A stretch of 6,381 nt of DNA from an uncultured Prevotellaceae bacterium. Its GTDB lineage: Bacteria; Bacteroidota; Bacteroidia; Bacteroidales; Bacteroidaceae. The stretch lies in assembly GCA_947176655.1 (NCBI GenBank), contig CAMWRK010000126.1, positions 1-6,381 on the forward strand. Reading direction: 5' to 3'. Below are positions 1-6,237 of this stretch, piece by piece. The notes under the pieces are model-generated. The model searched no databases. It was not told the DNA's origin and was given only the letters and a program-made list of their open reading frames with translations. A program made the position numbers and the translations under genes. Every line of letters begins with the position of its first letter. Within the stretch, counting starts at the first letter, position 1.

Positions 1-871
1 GCCCGCCAGCAACTGGATACGTTCCGTCTACGGCAGCAAGAGCGGGACAATAGGCGGCCTTACAGAAGCATACGAGATGGCGGCGCAAGGCAACGGTTTC
101 CGCAATGAGTTCATACCTGAGCCATCAGTCCTGGACATGGTGAACAGATATGCCCGTGCTCTGGACGACCTGCATACCGACCTGCATGAATGTCTGGGAC
201 ACGGTTCCGGCCTGTTGCTACCTGGTGTAGACGCAGACGCATTGGGAGTACATGGAAGCACTATAGAGGAGGCGCGCGCCGACCTGTTCGCACTATACTA
301 TATTGCCGACCGCAAGATGTGTGAACTCGGACTGACTCCCGATGACGAAGCATGGAAATGCAACTACTATACATACATGCTCAACGGTCTTATGACACAA
401 TTGGTACGCATACAGCCAGGATGTGACATAGAGGAGGCGCACATGCGCAACCGTGCGCTCATAGCACACTGGTGTCTGGAACAGTCCGCATACTGGGGCA
501 AGGTTTTCGGGACACGTCCGGCCATGGAACTCGTAAAGTCCGAAGGAAAAACATCACTCGCCATATATGACTACCCCACCCTGCGCCAATATATAGGTCA
601 GTTGCTGGCAGAGGTGCAACGCATCAAAAGCGAAGGTGACAGCAAGGCCGCCGAAATGCTTGTTGAAAAATATGGAGTGCATGTGAACGCCACTCTGCAC
701 CAAGAAGTTCTGCAACGATACAAAGCCTTGAACCTTGCACCGTACAAAGGCTTCATCAATCCGCGTTACATACCGATAACGGATACGGAGGGCAAAATAA
801 CCGACATTGATGTCGACTACGGAGAGGGATACGACCAACAGATGTTGCGGTATGGAAGAGACTATTCGTGA
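1..871 (+). CDS. Dipeptidyl peptidase III (peptidase family M49), C-terminal part
   Basis: This is a zinc-dependent exopeptidase that removes dipeptides from the N-termini of short peptides. The reading frame is open from the window edge (first full codon at position 2), so the N-terminus lies outside; 289 residues are visible. The zinc site is intact. HECLGH (185-202) supplies the two His ligands and the catalytic Glu. The second Glu of EEARAD (269-271) is the third ligand, 28 residues after the first His. From memory, this spacing and the unusual Cys in HECLGH match the characterised Bacteroides thetaiotaomicron enzyme (ligands His448, His453, Glu476; about 675 residues), which would place the window start near residue 387 and give an ordinary C-terminus. 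The visible part shows no signal peptide, but the N-terminus is missing, so localisation cannot be judged. The last 20 bases overlap the start of the next gene, which suggests co-transcription. Family assignment is firm; substrate is not known. Confidence 0.93.
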   Translation, partial: PASNWIRSVYGSKSGTIGGLTEAYEMAAQGNGFRNEFIPEPSVLDMVNRYARALDDLHTDLHECLGHGSGLLLPGVDADALGVHGSTIEEARADLFALYYIADRKMCELGLTPDDEAWKCNYYTYMLNGLMTQLVRIQPGCDIEEAHMRNRALIAHWCLEQSAYWGKVFGTRPAMELVKSEGKTSLAIYDYPTLRQYIGQLLAEVQRIKSEGDSKAAEMLVEKYGVHVNATLHQEVLQRYKALNLAPYKGFINPRYIPITDTEGKITDIDVDYGEGYDQQMLRYGRDYS

Positions 872-1430
872 TATAAAGAAAGAGCTGCGTGCCAACATGA
901 ACGGCATTGCCTCGGCACAGATGCGACGTGCCGGCATGCCGCACCATGTCGTGTGGGGCATTGAACTGCCGCGCCTGCGCGATATAGCCGCCGAATTTCC
1001 AAGCGACAGGAAACTGGGACAGAGACTATGGAATGAAAACGTGAGGGAAAGCAGACTACTGGGCATACTGCTGACTCCACCAGAGGACTTTCTTCCGGAA
1101 GTAGCGGATATATGGGTACATGAAGCAGCCACACCCGAAACGGCATCACTGCTGGCCATGGAACTGATTGTGCCACAGACATGGGCAACGAACATGGCTT
1201 TCCACTGGATAGCAGGCACCGACAATCTGGCAGCATTGTGCGGATGGCTTACAATATGCCGCCTGCTGCAAAATGGAGGTACGCTGATGCCACGCTCCGA
1301 GGCGGAATTGCGCGACCATGCCACAGCTGTACCGGAGAATGCGCCACTGTATCTGCGTAAGGCCGTACTCCGGACTATGGAGGCAATAACTGCTTCCTCG
1401 AATTACGCAGACAATACTGCAACAGAATGA
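852..1430 (+). CDS. DNA alkylation repair-like HEAT-repeat protein (AlkD superfamily)
   Basis: A 192-residue, probably cytoplasmic, all-helical protein. The segment from about residue 24 (RRAGMPHHVVWGIELPRLRDIA) through the RLWNENVRESRLLGILL stretch reads as the repeated helix pairs of AlkD-like proteins: a Gly-rich turn, a 'P-x-LR-x-IA' helix, then 'LW...E.R.L' in the next helix. AlkD enzymes excise bulky or cationic alkylated bases such as 7-methylguanine and 3-methyladenine. I cannot confirm their catalytic Trp/Asp/Arg positions here, and the protein is shorter than the roughly 230-residue Bacillus AlkD, so glycosylase activity is uncertain. The ATG at 852 was chosen because the conserved-looking helix begins right after it and it gives a compact 20-bp overlap with the DPP III gene. 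An in-frame ATG at 807 would add 15 unconvincing residues and a 65-bp overlap. Translational coupling to the upstream gene is likely. Confidence 0.7.
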   Translation: MEETIRDIKKELRANMNGIASAQMRRAGMPHHVVWGIELPRLRDIAAEFPSDRKLGQRLWNENVRESRLLGILLTPPEDFLPEVADIWVHEAATPETASLLAMELIVPQTWATNMAFHWIAGTDNLAALCGWLTICRLLQNGGTLMPRSEAELRDHATAVPENAPLYLRKAVLRTMEAITASSNYADNTATE

Positions 1431-1558
1431 TGTATTACAGAGAAACAGGACTGCACAACAACATACACCGCAAAATATAAATAACCAGCCCCGCACTCCC
1501 CTGAACACAGACACTAATATCGTATGCAAGGGAAACGGGAACACAAATAACTAACAAT

Positions 1559-2827
1559 ATGGCAAAAGGAAAAGTTGATGCCCTTCTGGGCATTGTATTC
1601 GGCGACGAAGGAAAAGGCAAGGTCGTTGACGTATTCACACCACGCTACGATGTGGTGGCACGGTTTGCCGGCGGCCCCAATGCCGGACACACAATCATCT
1701 TCGGAGACAAAAAGTTTGTCCTTCGCAGCATACCTTCAGGTATCTTTGACGAGGACAAACTGAACATCATAGGCAACGGATGCGTCATTGCCCCTGACCT
1801 CTTCATGGCCGAAGCGATGGAGCTGGAGGATGCCGGATATGCTCTCAAGGAAAGACTGCACATCAGCAGGCGTGCCCATCTGATTCTGCCCACGCACCGT
1901 GTACTGGATCGTGCATACGAAGCCGCCAAAGGCAAGAACAAGGTGGGCACTACAGGAAAGGGCATAGGCCCCACATACAGCGACAAAGCCAGCCGCATAG
2001 GTCTGCGTGTGGGCGATATAGAGGAGAATTTCGAGCAGAAGTATGCGGCACTGAAGACACGCCACGAGCAGATTCTGCGCGACCTGCACTTCACTGACTA
2101 CGACATCACCGAGGAAGAAGAGAAATGGATGGAGGGTGTCCGCTACATGAAGCAGTTCCCTCTGCGTGACACTGAATTCGAAATAAACCAGGCTCTCGCC
2201 GAAGGCAAGAACGTGTTGGCCGAGGGTGCACAGGGTACCATGCTGGATATTGACCACGGAACCTATCCCTTCGTAAGCTCCTCAAGCACTTGCACAGGAG
2301 GCGTATGCACCGGTCTTGGCGTAGCGCCCAATAGCATAGGTGAAATTTTCGGCATATTCAAGGCATACAGTACCAGAGTAGGCTCAGGCCCGTTCCCGGT
2401 GGAACTATGCGACGAAACCGGAGACCGTATTCGCGACATCGGTCACGAATACGGTGCTGTCACCGGACGTAACCGTCGCTGCGGATGGGTGGATCTCGTG
2501 GCTTTGAAATACGCCATAATGGTAAACGGTGTGACACAGCTCATCATGATGAAGAGCGACGTACTGGACACTTTTGAGACTATCAAGGCGTGCATAGCAT
2601 ACGAAAAGGACGGAGTGCGCACCACACAGATGCCATACGATACCGAGGGATGGCAAGCTGTGTACGATGAAATCAACGGATGGCAGACAGACCTATCCGG
2701 AATGACTTCCCCGGAACAGTTTCCACAAGCCTTCAACGACTACATAAAGTATCTTGAGAGCGCATTGGAACGCCCCATAACCATTGTCAGCGTAGGTCCC
2801 GACCGTGCACAGACCATAGAGCGTTAA
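1559..2827 (+). CDS. purA: Adenylosuccinate synthetase
   Basis: This enzyme catalyses the GTP-dependent joining of IMP and aspartate to adenylosuccinate, the first committed step to AMP. The 422-residue length is normal for the family. Visible motifs in order: the GDEGKGK phosphate loop (residues 15-21) with the catalytic Asp16; NAGHT with the catalytic His44; TTGKGIGP (131-138); the AEGAQGTMLDIDHGTYPFV IMP-binding segment near 220-240; RVGSGPFPVE from Arg273; GRNRRCGWVDL (303-313); and the guanine-recognising KSD (332-334). All key residues are present, so it should be active in the cytoplasm. The ATG follows an A-rich stretch (aacacaaataactaacaat), the usual Bacteroidetes start context. It lies 128 bp after the AlkD-like gene on the same strand. 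I found no good TTTG/TAnnTTTG promoter in that gap, so it may be read through from upstream. Confidence 0.98.
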   Translation: MAKGKVDALLGIVFGDEGKGKVVDVFTPRYDVVARFAGGPNAGHTIIFGDKKFVLRSIPSGIFDEDKLNIIGNGCVIAPDLFMAEAMELEDAGYALKERLHISRRAHLILPTHRVLDRAYEAAKGKNKVGTTGKGIGPTYSDKASRIGLRVGDIEENFEQKYAALKTRHEQILRDLHFTDYDITEEEEKWMEGVRYMKQFPLRDTEFEINQALAEGKNVLAEGAQGTMLDIDHGTYPFVSSSSTCTGGVCTGLGVAPNSIGEIFGIFKAYSTRVGSGPFPVELCDETGDRIRDIGHEYGAVTGRNRRCGWVDLVALKYAIMVNGVTQLIMMKSDVLDTFETIKACIAYEKDGVRTTQMPYDTEGWQAVYDEINGWQTDLSGMTSPEQFPQAFNDYIKYLESALERPITIVSVGPDRAQTIER

Positions 2828-2837
2828 TCCACACACT

Positions 2838-2903
2838 GTATCAACAAACACAGGAGCTGTCCTAAAAGCGAACAATCAGGACATCTCCTGTGCGTGTTGA
2901 TAC
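2838..2903 (+). terminator. Long imperfect hairpin after purA
   Basis: Two 26-base arms (2838-2863 and 2878-2903) are reverse complements at 23 of 26 positions, around a 14-base loop. The three mismatches give internal loops, not bulges. It begins 11 bases after the purA stop codon. No U-tract follows the right arm, so it is not a classic intrinsic terminator. It may end transcription by another route, block 3'-exonucleases, or be a small dispersed repeat. The hairpin is plain in the sequence; its role is inferred. Confidence 0.6.
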
Positions 2904-3009
2904 GGACAATCATAAAGACACACTTCGCATTTGGATTCTGTGATGACAAGATACCAGGCCTTTTCAAAAGCTGAAACAATAAGCAAAAACGATTTTTTCC
3001 GGTAAAACG

Positions 3010-3041
3010 TTTGGTACTTTCAAAATAATGCCATATCTTTG
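3010..3041 (+). promoter_or_regulatory. Bacteroidetes-type promoter of tRNA-Asp
   Basis: A -33 element TTTG (3010-3013), 20 bases, then a -7 element TATCTTTG (3034-3041) match the Bacteroidetes consensus TTTG-N19/21-TAnnTTTG completely. Transcription should start about 5-8 bases further on, leaving a leader of roughly 20-25 bases before the tRNA. Confidence 0.88.
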
Positions 3042-3069
3042 CACTCGCAAAACAGGAAGAGCTGATGTT

Positions 3070-3143
3070 GGTGCGGTAGTTCAGCTGGTTAGAATACTAG
3101 CCTGTCACGCTAGGGGTCGCGGGTTCGAGTCCCGTCCGCACCG
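3070..3143 (+). tRNA. tRNA-Asp (anticodon GTC)
   Basis: A complete cloverleaf. The acceptor GGTGCGG (3070-3076) pairs with CCGCACC (3136-3142), and G3143 is the discriminator. The anticodon stem CTAGC/GCTAG (3097-3101 and 3109-3113) carries the loop CTGTCAC with anticodon GTC at 3104-3106. The T-arm contains GGGTTCGAGTCCC. The 3' CCA is not encoded (CAA follows), so it must be added after transcription. The sequence is close to E. coli tRNA-Asp. It is transcribed alone between its own promoter and terminator. Confidence 0.97.
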
Positions 3144-3144
3144 C

Positions 3145-3175
3145 AAGGAGGAAAGCCAAAAGCTTTCCTCCTTTT
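3145..3175 (+). terminator. Intrinsic terminator of tRNA-Asp
   Basis: A perfect 12-base-pair stem (3145-3156 with 3162-3173) closes a 5-base loop (CAAAA). The right arm ends in four Ts (3172-3175). It begins two bases after the tRNA discriminator base, so it ends a single-tRNA transcript. Confidence 0.9.
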
Positions 3176-3248
3176 ATATATCAGCAGACTTTTGTACATA
3201 CGTACCAACAAACTTTTACTGCATTTGCAATATTTAACAAGAATACCA

Positions 3249-3279
3249 ATTGACATTTCCTCAAAATCCGCTAACTTAG
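3249..3279 (+). promoter_or_regulatory. Tentative promoter of the transglutaminase lipoprotein gene
   Basis: ATTG (3249-3252), 19 bases, then TAACTTAG (3272-3279) approximate TTTG-N19-TAnnTTTG with one mismatch in each element. It lies 35 bases before the chosen start codon and after the tRNA terminator. It is the best match in the gap but is degenerate in an AT-rich region, so it is only a candidate. Confidence 0.4.
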
Positions 3280-3314
3280 TCTTCGATTTAATTAATCAAA
3301 CCATATACATATAT

Positions 3315-4577
3315 ATGAAAAAACACTACTACATCATCTCACTTGCACTCGCAGCAGGAATGTTTGCAAGTTGCAACAGCGAGTTCAATGACACGGATGC
3401 TATCCTGCCAATCGAAAACACAGACAACACCGTAACAAACCAGACAAGGAACTTCCCCCAGGACGATGGTGCCATCAAACTGAAAGGAGAAGCTGCGGAA
3501 ATGCTTTGGCAGCTTCTGCCCGGTGTAGACGACGCATTCCCGAAACGCCGCGCCGGCTACAACATCACCGACCAGCAATACCAAACAATCAAGGAATTTA
3601 CCGATGAACTTGTCGTAGGCAGAACCACCGAGAGCCAGAAGTACAGAGCCATATACAACTGGATAACCAAGAACATCAAGTACAACACCGAACTCCAGCA
3701 TTACAGCAACGACCCGTATGATGTGTTCGTCAACAGAATATGTGTCTGCCAAGGATATGCCAACATACTTAATGTCATGTTGCACACACAGGGGATAGAC
3801 GTGATAAACGTAAACGGATTCCTGAACCCCATAGGTGGACATGCGTGGAACTACGTGAGACACGGAGGTATATGGTGGGTAAGCGACCCGACAAACGCCT
3901 ACGAATGCAAAGCCGAACTTGTCGACAATTACAAAAAGACCCTAAGCCCTGTATCTGCAGACGGCAATATCCTTGAAAACGAAGAATACGCATTCGACTA
4001 CTCCAATGGCTGCCTGAATCTGAACACCGTCAAAGTGGCAGATGATGTGATGATGGTTCCGTTCAGCGCTACCTTCAACAACGGAGTCAAAATCCAGATA
4101 AATTCATTCTGTCCTACAGAGCCTATCCCAGAAAACATAAAGGAAATATACATGGGCACAAACATCTCCACTCTGGGCGGCAACGGCATCATTGGCCTTA
4201 ACCTATATGCCCCAAGCGTAGAGATGGTATATATAGATCCTGCGAACACATTCCTGAGAAGTTATGCCGGCGTAGTTTACAGTTGCTATTCTCCCGAGCC
4301 TCTGTACGTTCCCACCGCTATGACAAGGCTGGAACTGATGCCGGCAGAAGTTCTTGAGAAAGGCCACGTATACCGATTCGACAACATCGAAGAACTTGTT
4401 GTCCCACAAGGAACCAAACGCATAGAAGCATGGGCCGTGGAGTATTGCCCCAACCTGAAAGTGGCATACGTTCCGACTGACACAGAGATTGAAGAGAACG
4501 CTTTCACCAGATTGCACTCTACATTCAAAATCATACGTCAGGATCAGACTGGCATAAAAGACGTAAAGGCCAACTGA
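3315..4577 (+). CDS. Lipoprotein with transglutaminase-like domain and BspA-type leucine-rich repeats
   Basis: A 420-residue predicted envelope lipoprotein. The N-terminus MKKHYYIISLALAAGMFASC is a lipoprotein signal peptide with the lipobox-like FASC and acylated Cys20, followed by a low-complexity Asp/Asn/Thr linker to about residue 50. Residues about 95-200 form a transglutaminase/papain-like core: the YNWITKNIKY helix (W116), CVCQGYANILNVML with the likely nucleophile Cys145, GGHAWNYV with His176, and WWVSDPTN with Asp191. The Cys-His-Asp triad is complete. Such bacterial domains may act as proteases or amidases; the substrate is unknown. From about residue 275 to 410, segments such as IEELVVPQGTKRIEAWAVEYC resemble BspA-type (LRR_5) repeats, usually used for binding. 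The ATG at 3315 was chosen because it starts the signal peptide; the frame extends 41 codons upstream to 3192 without coding character. It stands alone between the tRNA-Asp terminator and a 3' hairpin. It could face the periplasm or the cell surface. Confidence 0.88.
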   Translation: MKKHYYIISLALAAGMFASCNSEFNDTDAILPIENTDNTVTNQTRNFPQDDGAIKLKGEAAEMLWQLLPGVDDAFPKRRAGYNITDQQYQTIKEFTDELVVGRTTESQKYRAIYNWITKNIKYNTELQHYSNDPYDVFVNRICVCQGYANILNVMLHTQGIDVINVNGFLNPIGGHAWNYVRHGGIWWVSDPTNAYECKAELVDNYKKTLSPVSADGNILENEEYAFDYSNGCLNLNTVKVADDVMMVPFSATFNNGVKIQINSFCPTEPIPENIKEIYMGTNISTLGGNGIIGLNLYAPSVEMVYIDPANTFLRSYAGVVYSCYSPEPLYVPTAMTRLELMPAEVLEKGHVYRFDNIEELVVPQGTKRIEAWAVEYCPNLKVAYVPTDTEIEENAFTRLHSTFKIIRQDQTGIKDVKAN

Positions 4578-4636
4578 TACAGACACATCTTCATTATATC
4601 AGGTAGCACTAATTTTTAACAGCTATTTATAACACT

Positions 4637-4671
4637 GAGTGGGCGGAATAGTTTTCTTATTCTGCCCATTC
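4637..4671 (+). terminator. Hairpin after the transglutaminase lipoprotein gene
   Basis: A 14-base-pair stem with two G-U pairs (4637-4650 with 4658-4671) encloses a 7-base loop. It lies 60 bases after the lipoprotein stop codon and 33 bases before the next start codon. No long T-tract follows, so terminator function is likely but not certain; partial read-through into the MGMT-family gene is possible. Confidence 0.6.
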
Positions 4672-4703
4672 TGTATTCAACCCGATACCACACGCCATCC
4701 CAC

Positions 4704-5030
4704 ATGGACAAAATCAGAAACCTCATCCTCACTTCCCAAGACATTACTCCGTTCCGCAAACGCGTCTATTTGGAACTGCTCAACGTACCTGTAGGCGAGA
4801 CAATAACCTATGGCGAACTGGCTCGCCGCATAGGATGCCGCAGCGCACAAGCCGTAGGACAGGCCCTCCGCCACAATCCATTTGCGCCACAGGTTCCATG
4901 CCACCGTGTCGTAGCCGCAGACGGAAGCCTCGGCGGTTTTCACGGCCAGCGTGACGGAGAAATGATTGAACGCAAACGCCAAATGCTGGAAGCCGAAAAA
5001 GCAGCATTGCACAAAGCCGGCAACACATGA
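4704..5030 (+). CDS. MGMT-family protein (O6-alkylguanine-DNA alkyltransferase DNA-binding domain only)
   Basis: A 108-residue protein made only of the C-terminal domain of methylated-DNA-protein-cysteine methyltransferases. Seen in order: TPFRKRVYLELLNVPVGETITYGELARRIG (about 15-44), the helix-turn-helix RSAQAVGQALRHNP with its Arg (46-59), and the active-site PCHRVV with Cys66. Full Ada/Ogt proteins are about 160-180 residues with an N-terminal ribonuclease-like domain that is missing here. Alkyltransferase-like (ATL) proteins have the same short form but normally replace the Cys with Trp or Ala. Because the Cys is kept, direct transfer of alkyl groups from guanine O6 remains possible. The glycine-rich stretch after PCHRVV (LGGFHGQ) is also conserved in the family. 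No N-terminal domain is encoded in the 126 bases upstream, so the short form looks natural rather than a recent truncation. Promoter not identified. The gene converges with the minus-strand gene at 5239-5610. Confidence 0.88.
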   Translation: MDKIRNLILTSQDITPFRKRVYLELLNVPVGETITYGELARRIGCRSAQAVGQALRHNPFAPQVPCHRVVAADGSLGGFHGQRDGEMIERKRQMLEAEKAALHKAGNT

Positions 5031-5170
5031 CAGTCTACAACTGCACCACCACAGAAAAAAAACAATAGCCAAAGCCAATTGACAGGCCATGATTTTGATA
5101 CTATAGGACAAAGGAAATCCCCCTCCCCGGACTAACGAGGCGGAGGACTTCACGGACCTAACCAATCTCC

Positions 5171-5204
5171 TTCTGTGTTTTATTATCTAAAGGATAGCAC
5201 AGAA
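5171..5204. other. Hairpin between converging genes
   Basis: TTCTGTG (5171-5177) and CACAGAA (5198-5204) are perfect complements. Inside them TATC (5184-5187) and GATA (5193-5196) form a second short stem. It lies 34 bases beyond the stop codon of the minus-strand gene and 140 bases beyond that of the MGMT-family gene. It may serve as a weak terminator for the minus-strand transcript, but no T-tract follows on either strand. The remaining 208-bp gap shows no gene. Confidence 0.35.
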
Positions 5205-5238
5205 ATCTCAAACAATCTATAGCCTAACCAAAACAATC

Positions 5239-5610
5239 CTATCTCTTTCTGCGAAACAACTGTACATCCCTTCCGACCTTGACATTGGTGTCGTCGGCAG
5301 GAGTTATAACCGTAATCATCGTTCCTCGGTCTGAAGCTGAGAACATCTCTGAACACTCCGTACTGATGTACAGGACACCGTCCTTGACGCGATAATCAAG
5401 TTTTGCTGCATCGTACATGGCAGACACGCTGACAAGAACTCCATAGTCCTCGCCTTTAATCACCCTTACGCGTGCAGGGACATTCACATTCACTTCGCAG
5501 AAAGGAGCGACTGCACTTGGTTCCACAATACGTTCTTCAATACTTTTGCTATTTGCTGTTGCTGCCGCCATCATCATAATCACGGCTACCATAGTCATAA
5601 TCTTTTTCAT
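5239..5610 (-). CDS. Small secreted DUF2807/GIN-domain-like protein, probably shortened
   Basis: A 123-residue protein with a clear N-terminal signal peptide (MKKIMTMVAVIMMMAAATANS; cleavage likely near residue 20), hence exported. The mature part, EPSAVAPFCEVNVNVPARVRVIKGEDYGVLVSV followed by LDYRVKDGVLYIS, follows the opening of the DUF2807 'auto-transporter adhesin head GIN' domain: a strand, a 'v.V.i.qG..y.V.v' strand pair, then 'v.dG.L.i'. That domain normally continues as a beta-helix for about 180 residues. Here it ends after roughly 100 in a basic tail (RRKR). The frames beyond the stop do not continue the domain, so this is either a natural short member or an old truncation. It has a single Cys at residue 38 and no lipobox. 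Function of the family is unknown. It appears to be transcribed alone from its own promoter at 5730-5760. Confidence 0.68.
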   Translation of the reverse strand: MKKIMTMVAVIMMMAAATANSKSIEERIVEPSAVAPFCEVNVNVPARVRVIKGEDYGVLVSVSAMYDAAKLDYRVKDGVLYISTECSEMFSASDRGTMITVITPADDTNVKVGRDVQLFRRKR

Positions 5611-5729
5611 AATTCAATCTTTTTACCTTAACATTTACTTGTGTTTCTCTTCTTTTTTCTCCAATGTCGCTGGCCTCTTCAAGCCATGTTTTCGTTTCTG
5701 TGGTTAAGCCTTTTTCGCTTTCTCTGACG

Positions 5730-5760
5730 CAAAGGTAAGGCCAATTGAAGACAAAACACA
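5730..5760 (-). promoter_or_regulatory. Promoter of the DUF2807-like gene
   Basis: On the minus strand the -7 element TACCTTTG (complement of 5730-5737) is a perfect match to TAnnTTTG. At 19 bases upstream lies TGTG (complement of 5757-5760), a 3-of-4 match to TTTG. Transcription would start near 5725, giving a leader of about 115 bases before the ATG. The long leader is purine-rich and shows no riboswitch that I recognise. Confidence 0.65.
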
Positions 5761-5797
5761 CGGGCAAATCTCTAAAACGAATAGGGATTTCCCCTTT

Positions 5798-5815
5798 TAT
5801 TGATAAAAATCAATA
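5798..5815. promoter_or_regulatory. Perfect FNR/CRP-type dyad
   Basis: TATTGAT-AAAA-ATCAATA is an 18-base palindrome whose core, TTGATAAAAATCAA, matches the FNR consensus TTGAT-N4-ATCAA at every fixed position. Its centre lies about 80 bases upstream of the predicted start of the minus-strand DUF2807-like transcript, a distance used by activators of this family. No plus-strand gene follows closely. That it is an operator is inference: the site lies in AT-rich DNA, and Bacteroidetes Crp/Fnr regulators can have other specificities. Confidence 0.45.
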
Positions 5816-6237
5816 TTGTATGACATATTGTCACACCCACACCCGAATCACTGTACCGAACGTATGCTTTTCACCGCAACAGTATATCAAAATGACAGCT
5901 ACGACAAATCATTCCGCCACCACAACACCCGCACCATATATTATATACAAGGTATAGCAAATTATTCATGATAAAAAAAACACCAGCACTGAAAAAAGAT
6001 TACACATGCGCACACCAACTGACCGTTTTTGCCCAATGCTCCAAATACCCAAAACGTTTCTTAAAATGTATCGCGTAAGAAGACAGCACGTTAAACATGA
6101 GCAACGGGGATACGTTCCTGCCTATTGGACACAATATTAATATTACGAAATTTGGTATTGTCTGTCACGTTTAGACATTGACATTTGACTCAATATTGCT
6201 TGTCAGCTCTTTTTTCTATAAATTTCCCCCGATAATA
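5816..6237. other. Gene-free AT-rich region
   Basis: No reading frame here has credible coding character on either strand; the longest (5745-5957, +) is low in complexity and rich in Thr/Tyr/His. I see small dyads only: TTCTTA/TAAGAA (6058-6063, 6076-6081), the 12-base palindrome AATATTAATATT (6133-6144), and ACAATA/TATTGT (6131-6136, 6156-6161). No Bacteroidetes promoter of good quality points to an encoded small RNA. It may hold remnants of lost sequence or regulatory DNA. Confidence 0.5.
5983..5998 (+). repeat. Short direct repeat with the tRNA-Val leader
   Basis: CCAGCACTGA (5983-5992), preceded by an A-run and followed by GATTACA (5991-5998 region after six As), recurs at 6314-6323 as CCAGCACTGA running straight into TTACAAA just before tRNA-Val. 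The copies are 331 bases apart. It may be a trace of duplication or chance. Confidence 0.3.

Noticed and set aside
554..1324. 256-codon minus-strand frame
   Set aside because: It lies opposite the DPP III and AlkD-like genes. Its product is Ser/Arg/Cys-rich with no domain, as expected for an antisense shadow of moderately GC-rich coding DNA.
2930..2959. TTTG followed at 18 bases by TACCAGGC as a promoter
   Set aside because: Only the TA of the -7 element matches; no gene or RNA follows that needs it, and the true tRNA-Asp promoter is at 3010-3041.
3028..3237. 69-codon plus-strand frame
   Set aside because: It runs straight through the tRNA-Asp gene and its terminator, so it is an artefact of the tRNA sequence.
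3192..3314. N-terminal extension of the transglutaminase lipoprotein from the ATG at 3192
   Set aside because: The added 41 residues would bury the lipoprotein signal peptide and span the candidate promoter.
4677..5165. 162-codon minus-strand frame with hydrophobic segments
   Set aside because: It lies opposite the MGMT-family gene, whose motifs are unmistakable. The Phe/Cys-rich product shows no family resemblance.
5549..5767. 72-codon minus-strand frame overlapping the DUF2807-like start
   Set aside because: Its ATG lies upstream of the predicted transcription start, and its second half is the signal-peptide region read out of frame. The frame at 5239-5610, with a clear signal peptide, is the better choice.
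5745..5957. 70-codon open frame on the plus strand
   Set aside because: It starts inside the minus-strand promoter region, has a low-complexity Thr/Tyr/His-rich product with no recognisable domain, and lacks a promoter.
6151..6180. TTTG-N17-TAGACATTG as a second promoter in the gene-free region
   Set aside because: The spacing is short and the -7 element has an extra base and a mismatch. Similar matches are expected by chance in AT-rich DNA.
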